Assembly: GCF_018294505.1 (NCBI RefSeq)
Contig: NC_057794.1
Coordinates: forward strand, 189,933,857 to 189,997,856
Length of the DNA stretch: 64,000 nt
Source of the DNA: Triticum aestivum
Lineage: Eukaryota; Streptophyta; Magnoliopsida; Poales; Poaceae
Reading direction: 5' to 3'
The notes beneath the pieces are model-generated. The model saw nothing but the letters and a program-made list of their open reading frames with translations. It was not told the origin of the DNA and made no database searches. Position 1 is the stretch's first letter. Each line of letters starts with the position of its first letter. A program made the translations under genes and the position numbers. Below, in pieces: positions 11,590 to 24,328 of this stretch.

Positions 11590-14500
11590 GCCGTATTCTC
11601 CAACGCCGGTCGGCCCCGCCGCTCGCCGAACTCCACCACCATCGCCGGCGCCGCCGCCGCAGCACGCCACCGCCTTTGCACCGCCGCTCGCCCTCCGTGC
11701 CGCACCGCCACGGCACTGCACCCCCCGACGCCGAGCCGCCGAGCTCCGGCGACCTCGCCATCGCCGGCGAGCTCCCGCGCCGCCTCCTCCTCGCCGGAAT
11801 CCGCTCCACGCTAGATCTGGGAGGGTGGATGAGATCCACCCGTCCCCCGATCCAAACGACCTCCCCGCGCCCCCGGATCCTCTCGTCCCGCACCATCTCG
11901 TCCACTTTCCCCGAGAGGTCTAAATTTCCACTAAGTCCCAGTATTTTTGGGCATTTTCATCGCATCATAACTTTGCTTCCGTGGCTCCGTTTTGGGCGTG
12001 TAGCATATTAAATTGTTCGTCTCGACGAGTACTTCATTTAATTCCATTGCACCATGTTCATTTGAGTTAATCTTGATGCCCTAAATGCTATTGCAAGAGT
12101 GCTACGCAATGTTAGTTTCAGATTCTTATCAGTATTTGGACTTTTGTCATTTTTTCCATGATTAATGTGTGCCTCCTATGAAACTGAGCCCTACATGTGT
12201 TTTGAAGTATGCCATGCCATCTTTACAGGGGTGTATGCCATGTATTTTTGTGATCTCTATGGTGACTAGCACAAGCATGCAAAGTAGCTCTCGTAATGTT
12301 GCTGTTTTCAGGGACTTAGAAATCTTCTGTCTTTGTCATGTCAATATTTTTATGCCATGTAAGCATGTTGCTACGGAGTGATCCATGACTCTTTTGAGCG
12401 TGATTAGTAAGGATGTTTTGTAGATATTGTGGTGCTCTATCCATCCATGTCTTTGTTTGAAATTACGGAGCACCCTAGCTTGAGTCAATCGAGCTCTACT
12501 TTTGCTATAAAATGTTCCTGGTAGAATGTTTACGTGTTAATCATTTGTGCCGAGGTTGTTGTAATTGATCCATGCATGCTATGAGGTTGTTCTTGCCATG
12601 TTTAGCTTCTATGCCATGTCTACTTGCTGGGTGTATGCTTAGTTTGTCATGCAATGCCTTGTGGTGAGTGCACCGAGCTCGTAAACATGCCTACTTAATA
12701 TCTGTCCATGCTCCAGTTTTTCTACTAAGTCTGAATCTATTAACGATAATTGCTATGTTCACATGGTTGCCATTGTATTTTCTGATCCCTTTTGGCTTAT
12801 GGTCAGTAAGGGACTTTTGTTGTATGCTTTGAGTAGCTTCATGCCATTCCTTGATTTTCCATGATATGTTCCTGTAGCATGTTGTTATCTTGCTCTAAAC
12901 ATTGCTTCCTGATGTTAAATTCCTGGCATGTTGTTATTTTCACCAAGTCTATAACCTGATATCTTTTGCACTTTTGCCATGCTTGTTTGAACCTGCTATT
13001 GAGTGAATTAGCCATAGCTCAGGGTTCATCTTTTGTCAACCATCTTGAGTGGATCCCTGCCATGTGATTTGTTGTCATGTTAGAGTGATGTAGCTTATTT
13101 TTCTTGATGCATTTAGATGGCCTCGTGCTGTTAATCGCAGACCGGTGCCATATTTGTTTTGCTTGCCATTTGCAAACCATGCATCCGATTCCGGTGATCT
13201 TTATATCGATTTTGATAGAAATCAAATCCTATTTCCAGTGGCACTCTTGGTTTTCCAAGTTGAGGCCAGGTTCAATCTTTCCTTTCTGAAGCATGCATAT
13301 GCATTGCATATCACATCCCACATATCATGCCATGTTTTGCATCATGTTGCCTATGCATTGCACGTGGTGGATTGTGTCTCCCTTTGCTTGTGTTCTTGCT
13401 TTTGGGTAGAGCCGGGAGACGAGTACATGATCGAGGAACTCATTGCGTACATTTTCGAGGATCAAGCTTTCGTCTTCTCAGAGAACTTTGCAGGCAAGAT
13501 GACCATACCCTCGAAATCACTTCTATCTTTGCTTGCTAGTTGCTCGCTCTTTTGCTATGCCTATGTTGTGATACCTACCACTTGCTATATCATGCCTCCC
13601 ATATTTCTAAGCCAAGCCTCTAACCCACCTTGTCCTAGAAAACCGTTGTTTGGCTATGTTACCGTTGTGGTCAGCCCCTCTTATAGCGTTGCTAGATGCA
13701 GGTGAAGATTGGAGTTTGTTCCATGTTGGAACATGGATATTTGTTGGGATATCACAATATCTCTTATTCTAATTAATGCATCTATACACTTGGTAAAGGG
13801 TGGAAGGCTCGGCCTTTTTCCTGGTGTTTTGTTCCACTCTTGCCGCCCTAGTTTCCGTCATACCGGTGTTATGTTCCTTGATTTTGCATTCCTTACACGC
13901 TTGGGTTATAATGGGAACCCCTTGACAGTTCGCCTTGAATAAAACTCCTCCAGGAAGGCCCAACATTGGTTTTACCATTTGCCACCTAGCCTTTTTCCCT
14001 TGGGTCGGCCAACCCAAGGGTCATCTTTATTTTAAACCCCCGGGCCAGTGCTCCTCTGAGTGTTGGTACAACCTGTCAGCTGCCGGTGGCCACCAAGGGC
14101 AACTCTGTGCTGGCCTACCGGAACCTTGGACAATCCGGTGTGCCCTGAGAACGAGATATGTGCAGCTCTTATCGGGATTTGTCGGCACATTCGGGTGGCT
14201 TTGCTGGTCTTGTTTTACCATTGTCGAAATGTCTTGTAACTGGGATTCCGAGCCTGATCGGGTCTTCCTGGGAGAAGGAATATCCTTCGTTGACCGTGAG
14301 AGCTTGTGATGGGCTAAGTTGGGACACCCCTACAGGGTTTTGAACTTTGGAAAGCCGTTCCCGCGGTTATGGGCAGATGGAAATTTGTTAATGTCTGGTT
14401 GTAGAAAACTTGACACTTAACTTAATTAAAATGTATCAACCAAGTGCGTAGCCGTGATGGTCTCTTTTTGGTGGGTCCAGGAAGTGAACACTTCTTGATC

Positions 14501-15066
14501 ATAGATTCTCGATCGTGCTTTGCCTTCTCTTCTCGCTCTCTTTTGCGTAAGGTAGACACCATATATGCTAGTGCTTGCTGCAGCTCCACCTCATACCTTT
14601 TCCCTACCTATAAGCTTAAATAGTCTTGATCGCGAGGGTGTGAGATTGCTGAGTCCCCATGACTCATAGATTACTTCCAAAACCAGTTTGCAAGTGCCGA
14701 TGAAACCGTGTAGGTGACGTAACCAAGCTCAAGGAGGAGCTAGATGGAGAGATCGTGTTCGTTATGTTGTTTCCGTTTCTAGTTGATCAGTAGTGGAGCC
14801 TAGTTGGGGCGATCGGGGATCTGTAGCATTAGGGGTTGTCTTCTTTTATTTTGGTTCCGTAGTCGGACCTTGATTGTATATGGATGATGTAATGCTTTAT
14901 TCATGTATTGTGTGAAGTGGCGATTGTAAGCCAGCTCTGTACCTCTTTCTTATTCAGTACATGGGATGTGTAAAGATTACCCCACTTGCGACATGCCTAA
15001 AATGCGGTTATGCCTCTAAGTCATGCTCCGGCACGTGGGAGATATAGGCGCATCGTGGGTGTTACA

Positions 15067-17460
15067 ACGACGGTGGACGACGGCGAGGGCTAGGAAGGGG
15101 ACGACGCGGAGCTGGGCAAGACGCGGCAGTGGATGCCCACGCGGAGAGGAGCACGAGAGTTCACTAGTTCGGCTGCGGTGTGAGGTTGTCGTCGCCGTAG
15201 AATAACAAGGGGTGTGGGTGGGTGGAGGGATGGCCTGGCCAGTGGTGGGAGTAGTATGGGGGCGGTGAGGCCTCCGCGGTAGCACAGCCGGCCACGGGAG
15301 GCAGGAGCAGGCGGCACGACCAGCGCTGCTTTGGGCGGCTGGAGCAAGAAGACCGGAGGTTGAAGAAGCACTATGGTCGTTGGATGGACATCATATGGTC
15401 ACTGGAGTATTGACTAAGTTGACAAAGCCCTCCATCCCTGTCAACTTAGTAGGCCCACAAGTCAGCCCAACAATATGGTGGGTCCCAGCTAGTAGGGGGT
15501 ATTCATTTTTTTGGGTGTAATAAGGAGGCACTTCCTTGCGTGCGAAGATATAGCTGGTGGGTCAGACCTGTCAGCGGGGGGCGTTTTTTTCACGAAATAC
15601 AGAGGCCCTTCCTGTGGGTCCTAGCTTTCAGGTGGAGGAATCATTATTTTGCGCGTAATAAGGAGGATTTCCTTGCGTGCGGTCGTGGACCCAGCTGTCA
15701 GCCTCTCCACGTACAGTCCACTTCCGATGGATGTCGTTCATTGACCACGTTGACCAGGTCGCGCCGAGAGCACCAGGGAGGTGGACGACGGCGAGGCCTA
15801 GGAAGGGAACGACACGGAGCCAGGGAATACTCGGCAGTTGTTTCCCACGCGGAGGAGTACGAGGGTTTACTGGTTCGTCTGCCATCGCCGGAGAATAACA
15901 GCACGTGTGGGTGAGTAGAGGGATGGCTAAGCCAACCATGGGAGTACGATGGGGCTGTGAGGCCTGCGCGCCAGCATAGCAGGCCGTGGGATGAGGGAGC
16001 AGGCAGTCCCGCCGGCGCTTCGTTGAGCGGCTGGAGCATGAAGAGCAGAGATTGAAGAAGCACGATGGCCGTTGGATGGACATCCAACAGTCACTGCTCT
16101 CATGTGTTGACTAAGTTGACATGGCGTTGCACGTGCGTCAACCTTTTTTTATGAAAGCATACGCGTCAACCTGTAGTAGGCGCACAAGTCAGCCTCAAAT
16201 CTATGGAAAACAGCATACAACCCATCTGCCATTATTTCTAATAATGTACATCCCATTTGCTAATTCTTAAGAATTTTTTTGGATCACATTTTCTTTTTGT
16301 TAGCATTACACGCCATATTGTGGCCACGGTTAAAAAGTATATGAAATTTTGCATATTTTGGTGCGGTTAACTGTTTTTAATCCAGAAATATCGATTCACA
16401 TTCAAACTATTTTGAAAAATAATTTATATAAATATAAAATCCAAATAATTGTCCACACATAAAAATCAATGGAGTTTAAGATCTTGTAATGAAAAAAATT
16501 GAAACTAATTCCGGTTTGATGTGTTTTAAAAATGTACAACCCATTTCTGGGCAAACCGACTCTCCTCGTCTTGAAAGATTTGCAGCCCAGCAGGGCCGAT
16601 AAAGCAAGTAGGCCTTGTTTGGGTATTTCTTAAAAAAATAGAACTGGGCTAGCCATTTTTAGCAAGAAAAAAACACAACTGGGCTCATGATGTGGTAAAC
16701 ATAAATAAAACCCTGGCTAGTCGGGCCACAGCCCCCGCACAGCCCTGTTGTTACCCTGATCCGTCGCTAAAACTAGTATAAATAACAACGGCTTGTTCCT
16801 CAAAAAATGCGCGACTTGCATGTCCCTGGTGTCAGCCGCTCGTAGTGTAATTCTCTCGTTTATTGACTACGTTGACAATGGCGTGAGCCCCAGATGTACA
16901 ACCATTAGGAGGAACCATATTTTTGGGATTGTACTATAGGGGCACTTGCTTGCGTACTACCATGACGCTGGTGGGTCCCTACTGTCATCCTCTCCATGTA
17001 CAGTCATCTCCTTGTTCCTCTCGATTGTTGACGACGTTGACAATGCAAGAGGGCGGCGCACCGTGCACGGCGAGCGAATGAAGGCCACAAGGCGAAGGAC
17101 GACGGCGAGGCCTTGGACGGAACGAACAGGAGCCGTTGAAGATGCGCCGGTCCAATCGCAGGCGGAGGGGAGTACGAGGGTTGACTGGTTCGGGCGCGTG
17201 TGAGTGTTGGGGCTGACGTCGCCGGAGAATAACAGGACGTGTGGGGGAATAGAGGGAGGGACTGGCCAACGTTGGAGGGTACGTACGGTAGGGCGGCGGA
17301 GGCGCAGCCAGCCATGGGAGGCGGGAGCAGGCGGAGCCGATGGGGTGGTTTGGTTTGGGTGGCTGGAGGAAGAAGAAGACAAGAGATAGAAGATACACGA
17401 CAGATGTTGGATGTCAATCCAATGGCTGGTAGGAAGAATCATTTGTTGACTGGCTAGTAA
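15067..17460 (+). repeat. Three copies of an unclassified ~350-600-bp module
   Basis: Copies at 15067-15420 (cut at the left by the LTR), 15655-16140 and 16850-17460 share GGACGACGGCGAGG, the CGGAGAATAACA core, GGAGGC/GAGCAGGCGG and a GTTGGATGGACATC..TTGACTAAGTTGACA end. Frames in them are long on the minus strand only because of base composition; none resembles a known protein. The stretch 16140-16850 between copies 2 and 3 is AT-rich and featureless. Confidence 0.7.
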
Positions 17461-18399
17461 GTCGACACCACCTTGGATAGGCTATTTCCTCGCAGGTCCC
17501 AAATGTCAGAATCCAAATCTGTCACGGTCATGCAGCCTTTCCTATGAAAATTTACAGCCAATTTGATGTGCTAGTTTCAAATAAGTTTGTGGATGCTGGT
17601 GGGGGCTAATCACTTGGCTTCTGTAATGCACAGTGAGCTCAAGCAGTCGGCGAGAGTGATGTTATTTCCCTTGGTTGGGATTTGTCACAATATTTCACTC
17701 TAAATTAAACGAATGGCAAGCCATTTGCCTTGTTTCCAAGAAAATACGACAGTCACAGCCGAGTTGAAAAGGGTAGGAACATCTAACTCCAGCTTACAAA
17801 CTGTACAAAAGCACGAGGGTTAATTGTTCATCAGGTTTACAAAAAAACCAGATTGAAAAGGGCAACAACATCTAACTCCAGCACTGTTTTCGGTATTCAC
17901 GGTCAATTGTATCGGTCAGGTCCATAGAATGAACATCCTGGGTCGTAAAATTTATTGGATTATGACCACAATATGTTGTAAATAGAAGCCCGCCACGTTC
18001 AGAAGCTCTTTTGCCCACCTGAAACTCCTTTTTTTGCTCTTCGACATACCCATCCGTCAATTTAGTAAATATATAGGCTTTTGAATTGATTTTACTATTT
18101 ACTAGTGTGGATGGGCTGTTTTGTTTTGGGCCCAGAGAAACAATTACTACTAGTACAGTGGAGACACTCTACAGCTACCTAGAAAAACAATTACTACTAG
18201 TACGGTGGAGACACTCTACCGCTTCTGGCTCCTCCTAGGTCATTGAAACGTCTCCCTCTACTGAACGTCATTATACTTTTGTTCACCGACATGCGGGCCA
18301 TGCAGCGCGCGGGCCCAAATGCCATCCACCAAATTAGAAGGCAGTATGCAGGCGGAGAGTCACCCCGGTCGTAGCGCGACAGTAACGAGCCGTCGTATC
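17461..18399. other. Intergenic, no gene seen
   Basis: Low-copy-looking sequence with short repeated phrases (AACATCTAACTCCAGC near 17780 and 17866). No coding or transposon terminus recognised apart from the tandem repeat at 18136. Confidence 0.5.
18136..18220 (+). repeat. 47-bp tandem duplication
   Basis: CAATTACTACTAGTAC followed by GGTGGAGACACTCTAC (first copy: AGTGGAGACACTCTAC) occurs at 18141 and again at 18188. Confidence 0.85.
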
Positions 18400-18690
18400 A
18401 CAAAACCCCACCTCCCCGTAGTCTAAGTTTGACGGACGAAGCAACCATCATTTCACTCTTCATTGAATCCCCTTCTCCCTCATCGTCTTCAAGAAAGGCA
18501 ACACTCGCATCTGCCATTGTTCTCCTCTCCGAACGAAGGGAAGGTAAGCGGATCCGTGATGTTGGTATATTTTCGTTCAGAGAAAAAAGAACTTTTGCAA
18601 AGCAATAACCGATCCTCACTCTCTTTTTTTGTTTCATTGTCATTGCGATTGTGTTTTCCTTTCAGTGGTCTCCTAGTATTCGTCAGTTTC

Positions 18691-19520
18691 ATGATGGACC
18701 AAGGAGAACCAGGCAAAGATCTGCCGATATTGGAGCAGACGCGGGAGGCTGATCCCCACGAGACAGAGAGCTCCAAGAAGATGGATGCAACCACCAAGCC
18801 GACCCCAGATACACTCACGGCCACTACTGAGATGGTCAATGCCCCGTTTGAAGTTACAGCCCCCGTGGCACTGCAGGAGCAGTTTTCCCCCTTTGAGGAT
18901 GTGCCCCCCCCCACTGAGCTGCCCAAGGTGATCTCCTTCTTTGCCGATATCGATTCTGGTTTTTCATCTAAGTATGTGGTGATTTTTTTAGAAAAGGAAG
19001 TATGTGGTGATTAATAATGCAAAATTTTATTAGCTTCGATGCCATGCTATACATAGTGGTTTAAATAACTTGTGTTTCTTATACTGAAAAGTAATTCAGA
19101 ATTTGTTTCTGTTTCAATTAGAGCCCTGATGCAGACAAGGATTGTGTGGTTGTACATGTCACTCACTATGAGGCGGACGACCTGAATATATGCACTGGGA
19201 AAACAGAGTTCTTACGCTGTTGGATCCTGGAAGCCATTTGCGGTTATACCAATGAAGAGTTTTATTCTAGCCTCACTGTTCTCAGGCGTGTTGTCCAGGG
19301 TGTACTGAAGCACAAGAAGTTCAAAGCTACTCCTTCGTTTGTGAGGCATACTGTTCTTGTCAAGCTTACGCAGGAAGATGACGTGGCATGCCTCCACAAA
19401 CAAGTTTATCAGTGGCAAGGCCACAAGGTTGTCTTCATGAAGGTTCACAGGATTGAGCTGCTGCGGGACGTCCTCGATGATGTTCGCGGCAAGGTCCGTC
19501 TTGTGTCCAGTCCAAATTAG
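18691..19520 (+). CDS. Unrecognised spliced gene, ~225 aa
   Basis: The model has a probable untranslated leader ending at 18543 (AAG|GTAAGC), a leader intron 18544-18665 (TTTCAG acceptor), coding exon 18691-18971, an intron 18972-19123 (GTATGT donor) and a final exon 19124-19520 ending in TAG. The ATG at 18691 is the first after the leader intron; a second ATG follows immediately. The N-terminal half is acidic and proline/threonine-rich (TKPTPDTLTATTEM, FEDVPPPTELPK). The C-terminal ~130 residues look globular, with CVVVHVTHYEADDLNIC, FLRCWILEAICGYTNEEFY and HKVVFMKVHRIELLRDVLDD. I do not recognise the family. The second acceptor is uncertain: the first AG is at 19120-19121, but the frame fits an AG two bases later. 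It could be a low-copy host gene or a gene fragment captured by a transposon. Confidence 0.5.
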
Positions 19521-21855
19521 ATCAAGGCATGAAATAGTTGCCCCAGCTAGTGTTTAATAGTAGTTTGGATTGTGTCTAATTATCCGAACCTTGCCTGTTA
19601 TCGACCCCTCTGGGGCTAGTACTCTGTTTGAATCCGTCTATGGGAACTGTTGCTACTTTTGTGTGCCCGCAAATCATGTGAGAACCATTGTAATTGTTGC
19701 CGAAACAGATGCGTCCTCACTAGTTTTTTCATGAATATGGCATGGTAAGACATAAGTTGTCACGGTTTATCATACGAGCAGTGTGTGTTTTGATGAAATA
19801 GAGCACTCGTTCAAGAACCATGCGCCAACGTATACATAAGTACTTGTAAACACTGTTGGTGCTACCCCACTTGTAAGCAGTTGTGCAAAACACGGCACAT
19901 TGGCTCAGCTCGCTTCAACACTAGGCTATCGACCAGCTAACAATCAACAATTTGATGTCTAACATATAAGCAACTATGTATCTTGTTACAGTGCTTCATC
20001 CAGTTAATTGAGGCCACAATGTAATAAATTCCAAACGTTCACATGCTAGTCCAGCGTTCATGTGGAACACTCACATTAAACTCGTCTTCATAAAAAACAT
20101 GAAAAGCATAAGTTAAGCAATTTTATACATCTCAATGATTCACAGAACATAAGAAACATATACTAGTTCACAGCAAAAGACAAAGTTGTGAGAAGGTTTA
20201 CAAATCAGGAAAAAACAAGCAAGGCTTCTCTGAGCAAAGGGCCTCATGGCAGGCTTAAATTTCCTGGAGTTCACTCTGGTTTTTTATTGTTGCCACCATT
20301 CAGAGTTAGGCTCTCTCATTCCAGAATAACCAACTATAATTGTGGTCTTAGCTGGAATGCTGAACTGAACCATGCAGTGTACTGACCAGCTGAAATGCTT
20401 GAGCATTCCACTAAATTTAAGCACCGCTATTTGCAGAAATAAACAGACCACAATGCCTCTTGTCCACGCACCTATCCAAAAAACCGTTGTGCAGCCATGC
20501 CAGCTAGTCCTCGGTCCATGGATGAACTGGTAGAAAGTGCATTCCGGACTAGGATGCAGTTGTTTTCGCTCGTCCCTGCACTGCAATTAGGAAGTAAAAC
20601 GTACGAATCAGCTTCTTTTAGATTGCATTGGTCATTCTACCTTAGTTACTACCAATGTAGGGATACCTTGAGGACGGGAGGTTAGACTACGGCAACGAGG
20701 GATAGCCATCTCATTTTGCGCAGTTGTACTAAAACTGAGGTGTGTGCTTTTGATTGCACGGATAGAAACGATACAGAGATAGACATCCCGAAACGATATG
20801 GAGATAGACATCCCTGTTTGCCCAAATACGAAATACGGTTATTTAAACAGTGACAGATATTACTACTTTGCCCTGTTTCCTCTTAGAACCAAGTAGAAAA
20901 GGATCCACATGAAGGGAGCTGGGGCAGTAGAGCAAGGCAGGTTTCGAAGGAATATATACCTAAGGGTCGTTGGCATGTGGCAAAGACGGCGTCGGGAGGC
21001 CGCATCTTGGCCACAATACCGCAGGGAGGAAGAAGGGGTCAGAGGCCCTCCCGAGTCGGTGCTCTCTCGGAGAGAACGGCACCACGCCGATCGGGCAGTG
21101 CGGGCAGCTGTTGGTATCCTCCCTCGCCGCCGACGACGGCGTGAACGATGCACCTACACCCCTGCCCGGGTCGAGGTTGTCCGGCCGGATTTGTGACCAG
21201 CCGTGAGCTGAGAGAGAGTGTGGCCACCTATGTGTTGCTTAGATCTGGAGAGCATGAGAGAGTGAACGAGAGGAACCCTAGTAAAGCAAGCGCTAAGGCT
21301 CCTGCTTTTATATATAGTGGAGTGATTTTGTTGTACCAGCTTCAAAAAAATGCGCTCCTGCATGTACCCGCGAGTGGGTGTGAGAGAAATAGTGCGTGTG
21401 TGCACTACTTCTCTTCGTGAGAGTACAATATACTATGCCCAAAGAATGTTTGCCGCAAGAGTAATAGTATAAGTGTGTGACGTGTGAGCTAAAATAAGAT
21501 GTGTGCGCCATCTTTTGTTTTTTAGAAGTTCTGAGGGTAGGGTGTGAAGAGCAGATATGTGCGTGACGTCTACCTGCAGATAGACGGTGGGTGCGACGTG
21601 CGAGTCTGCGAGAGGACTCGGGAGAGTCATGACTCGTGAGGGTGCATGTGCGTGAGAGAGAGGGGGGCACGTATCAATGCAATGCATGTGTCCGTAAATC
21701 ATTATCCGACAAACGTTCGCCACAAGCCTTTTCCTGACGAATGCCATAAGAACTGTTAGATCGGCATCCGACAGTGTCAGTTTTGCCATGTCATTTAACA
21801 GAAAAGCCACTCCTCCTACACACAAATCTTCCACGTGAGTGTTAGCAACTATCGT
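19521..21855. other. Gene-poor stretch with a possible minus-strand TATA box
   Basis: I see no supported gene. On the minus strand, CACTATATATAAAAGCAGG (around 21303-21322) followed by a CT-rich leader looks like a core promoter running towards 20.9 kb. The downstream minus-strand frame at 20863-21153 is arginine-rich and unconvincing. Confidence 0.3.
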
Positions 21856-22119
21856 ATGCTCCCTCCGTTCCGCAATGCAGTGCATATAGCTTTATTGAAA
21901 ATTCGAAACTCGCAAACTTTTACCGAGTTTTCGTGTGCCAAATTGCACATGTAGAATACCATGTATATATCATTTCATTTATCTCTGAGAGGTAACTATA
22001 AAGATGGGTGAGGAGTCTACAAAGAAAGACCATCGTATCACCCGTAGCAATTTCATGCATCCTTTAGTGTCGAGGAATATCATAGGAACTCTATATTATA
22101 TGATTTTTATAGAATTTTT

Positions 22120-22450
22120 TCCTTTAGGGCCAATTGGTTCATAGGAATAGATTCATATACTCCACATTTAAAAGGAAATAAACATGATATCATTTCTATA
22201 GCTTTAGAGCCACTTGGTTCATATGAATGGATTCCTATACTCCCTTAATTTCAAAGGAAAATAAAAATTAGCGTATATTCAATAGAAAAGTTCCTATGAT
22301 ATGAACCAAATTACATCCTTTTCTAATCCCTCCTCATAGGAATTGAGATACATGTCATCTCTAGATTCAATAGAAAAGTTCCTATGATGTGAACCAAATG
22401 ACATCTCTTTTCCGATCCCTACTCATAGGAATTGAGATGCTCCGTGTCAT
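22120..22450. repeat. Tourist/Harbinger-like MITE remnants (nested inverted repeats)
   Basis: GGGCCAATTGGTTCATAGGA (22128) and GAGCCACTTGGTTCATATGA (22207) are matched on the opposite strand by TTCCTATGATATGAACCAAA (22291) and CCTATGATGTGAACCAAATG (22381). The GGNCC..TTGGTTCATAGGAAT type of terminus is typical of grass Tourist-like MITEs. There seem to be two related units, one inside or beside the other. Confidence 0.6.
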
Positions 22451-22544
22451 CTCTTTCCCTACAACTTCCATGTATACATATTATATTCCTAAATAGATAG
22501 TACAACCCACTAGTAGCTTTTTTCCAAAACATGCAACTATGGCA

Positions 22545-23025
22545 CAAGAACTATATAGTGTGCCAATAACTTTGAAAGATGGTCATTGGATGAAGCTAAC
22601 CCGACAGTGCAGAGATAGGCAAATCCGAGCACTACTGGCCATTGGATATCATCAACATTCCACCAGATTTGCCACATGTACAAGTTAGAAGACTCCATGG
22701 TTGAACTTAAGCATAATGCACAAACCTCAAAACACAAACACTTCTCCTTTGTTCTAGAATCTTCTGTATCATAATTGATTATTTTTTCTAAATGAATTGC
22801 CATTATTTGTTTTTTACTTTATGATTTACAATGTACAACCCCATGAATCTTAACATTTTTATCTAACTAATTGATTTTGAATGAGATGGACTATAAGAAC
22901 TAAACGAACATCTACATCATGCATATATGACTCAAAGCTTTACATGCTATAGTGTGTATTTATTCATAATTTGGTTTCGTAATCTCATGCGTTCAATACA
23001 TGTGTACCTTACTAGCTTTGAGTAG
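22545..23025 (+). repeat. Dispersed ~480-bp repeat, copy A
   Basis: Aligns almost end to end with the reverse complement of 60047-60533. Both contain CATTGGATATCATC, TTGAACTTAAGCATAATGC, TCCTTTGTTCTAGAATCTTC and CATCATGCATATATGACTC. Class unknown; one end resembles the CCGTGCATTGCACG terminus of several repeats in this window. Confidence 0.8.
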
Positions 23026-23470
23026 AGTAGCAAATTTCACGTGGCCCCGGGTATATCAAAATGCAGGGCCCATGCATCATTGCCTTCTGGTCGAACCTAC
23101 GTCCACAATTGTTTGTACGTACTATATCTCCACTGGTCCCCGAACCCAAAATGCTTCCTCGTTCCCATAACCAAGTAGCCCACACATATTTAAGGCATCG
23201 ACTCGAACCCGTTTACTATGACGTGGCCCTGCATGCTATAGTACTCCTACAAACCCTACCGCCGCACTCATCATCGGTTTTCTTCAAGAGGACGAGGGAG
23301 AAGCCGATTTGTAGTGGAGGCGCTTTAAAAAAAGGATCTGTAGTGGAGACCCCTACCCTGGGGTGCCCTGGGTAGCTGCCGCACGCATCATTGTTTTCTC
23401 TTTTCTTTATGCTCTTGCGCCCTAGAGTGAAATGACGGTTGCTTCGTCCGTCCAGCTTAACGCGGGAAAG

Positions 23471-23630
23471 GTGGGGCTCTGTGATTTGACCCCTCATCGC
23501 TCATTTTCTACTACTGCGGCGCTACGACTGGGGTGCCTCCAATTCCAACCGCTGCTCCGAACTGTAATTTGGTGCATCACATGTGGAACAAGACGGTGGA
23601 TGAGCCACATGTCAGCCAAAGGGGTCCTGT
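23471..23630 (+). repeat. Repeat unit left of the exonuclease pseudogene
   Basis: Shares TGTGATTTGAC..CTCAT.GCTCATT..CTACTACTG and ..ATTTGGTGC with 25961-26105, in the same orientation. A shorter relative is at 24023-24120. The rest of 23026-24328 has no gene I can support. Confidence 0.65.
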
Positions 23631-24328
23631 TAAGTGTGTCGCCATTTCGTGTGCGGACTGACCCTGCTTGAGTTGCTACGCCAACATGACAGGAGCAGCC
23701 TACCACTTGGTTTTGCTCCTTGGTGAATCCCGACTATATTGATCTAAAAAGATATGTGCTGAACTACCCTCTCCGTCTTGGTTTTTTATTTTTAGGCGTC
23801 TCGGTTTATAGGGTCTACACATAGTTCTAGGTCATCCATTTGACTAACTAAATATGAGTTACTATGTCACAAAAAGTATATCATTGGATTCTTAAGCAGA
23901 TGTAGTTGTATTTAAAAGTCGAGGGCGGGGCTTTTCCTGCGCGGTAGGCGGGGTAGTTCCGCCTAGTCGGTTCGACAGAGACGCAAGAAGACGAGGGAGT
24001 AGGCTGCTGCAAACGTAGGGCTGTGTGATTTGACAGCGAGTTACTGCTGGACAGGTGGGACCCCATGATTTGACTTTCCATTATCATTTTAACTGCGGTG
24101 CTACGACCGGTGTGAGTCTCCCGATTCCTGACCACCTCCATTACGAAGAAAGAGATAGAGAGGAGTAAAAATATATACTTATAGCCAACCTTATAGCCAA
24201 CCTTGTTGTAGTATGAGTGACTAAGTGATGACTATGTATGACATGCCAACATCAGATAGCCTAACGCACCGTATTAAATATCCAAGGGCGCGACCGCGCG
24301 AGCGACGCAATGGTCATGGTAGGCGCGA

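Larger units (their letters stand above)
6821..15066 (+). mobile_element. 3' part of an LTR retroelement (non-coding internal region plus 3' LTR)
   Basis: The LTR at 10490-15066 is preceded by a purine-containing tract next to TCTCGGGACGAGATCC (10455-10470), the arrangement seen just before the 3' LTR in many grass Ty3/gypsy elements. The 5' LTR and coding part are not in the window, because CACTA-1 interrupts the element at 6821. No gag-pol-like ORF of any length was found in 6821-10489. The family name is not certain. Confidence 0.65.
10490..15066 (+). mobile_element. Long (~4.6 kb) LTR
   Basis: It starts TGTGACGACCCGAGACC (10490) and ends GGGTGTTACA (15066), the TG..CA boundaries expected of an LTR. 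It contains a TATA box at 10979, a GC-rich leader (11030-11900, split by an N gap), and a long AT-rich remainder without a supported gene. A TG three bases upstream (10487) is an alternative start. The 5-bp target duplication cannot be tested because the 5' LTR is absent. Downstream ACGAC (15067-15071) would be its right copy. Confidence 0.7.

Noticed and set aside
10964..12011. Several long open frames on both strands
   Set aside because: They run through 386 N and GC-rich LTR sequence. None has a recognisable motif.
15016..17457. Minus-strand proteins of 90-160 codons with similar sequences
   Set aside because: They recur only because the underlying DNA module is triplicated. No start context, splice sites or domain support coding.
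20863..21196. Genes on both strands near 21 kb
   Set aside because: Frames are Arg/Ser-rich and overlap on opposite strands. Only the minus-strand TATA-like word lends weak support.
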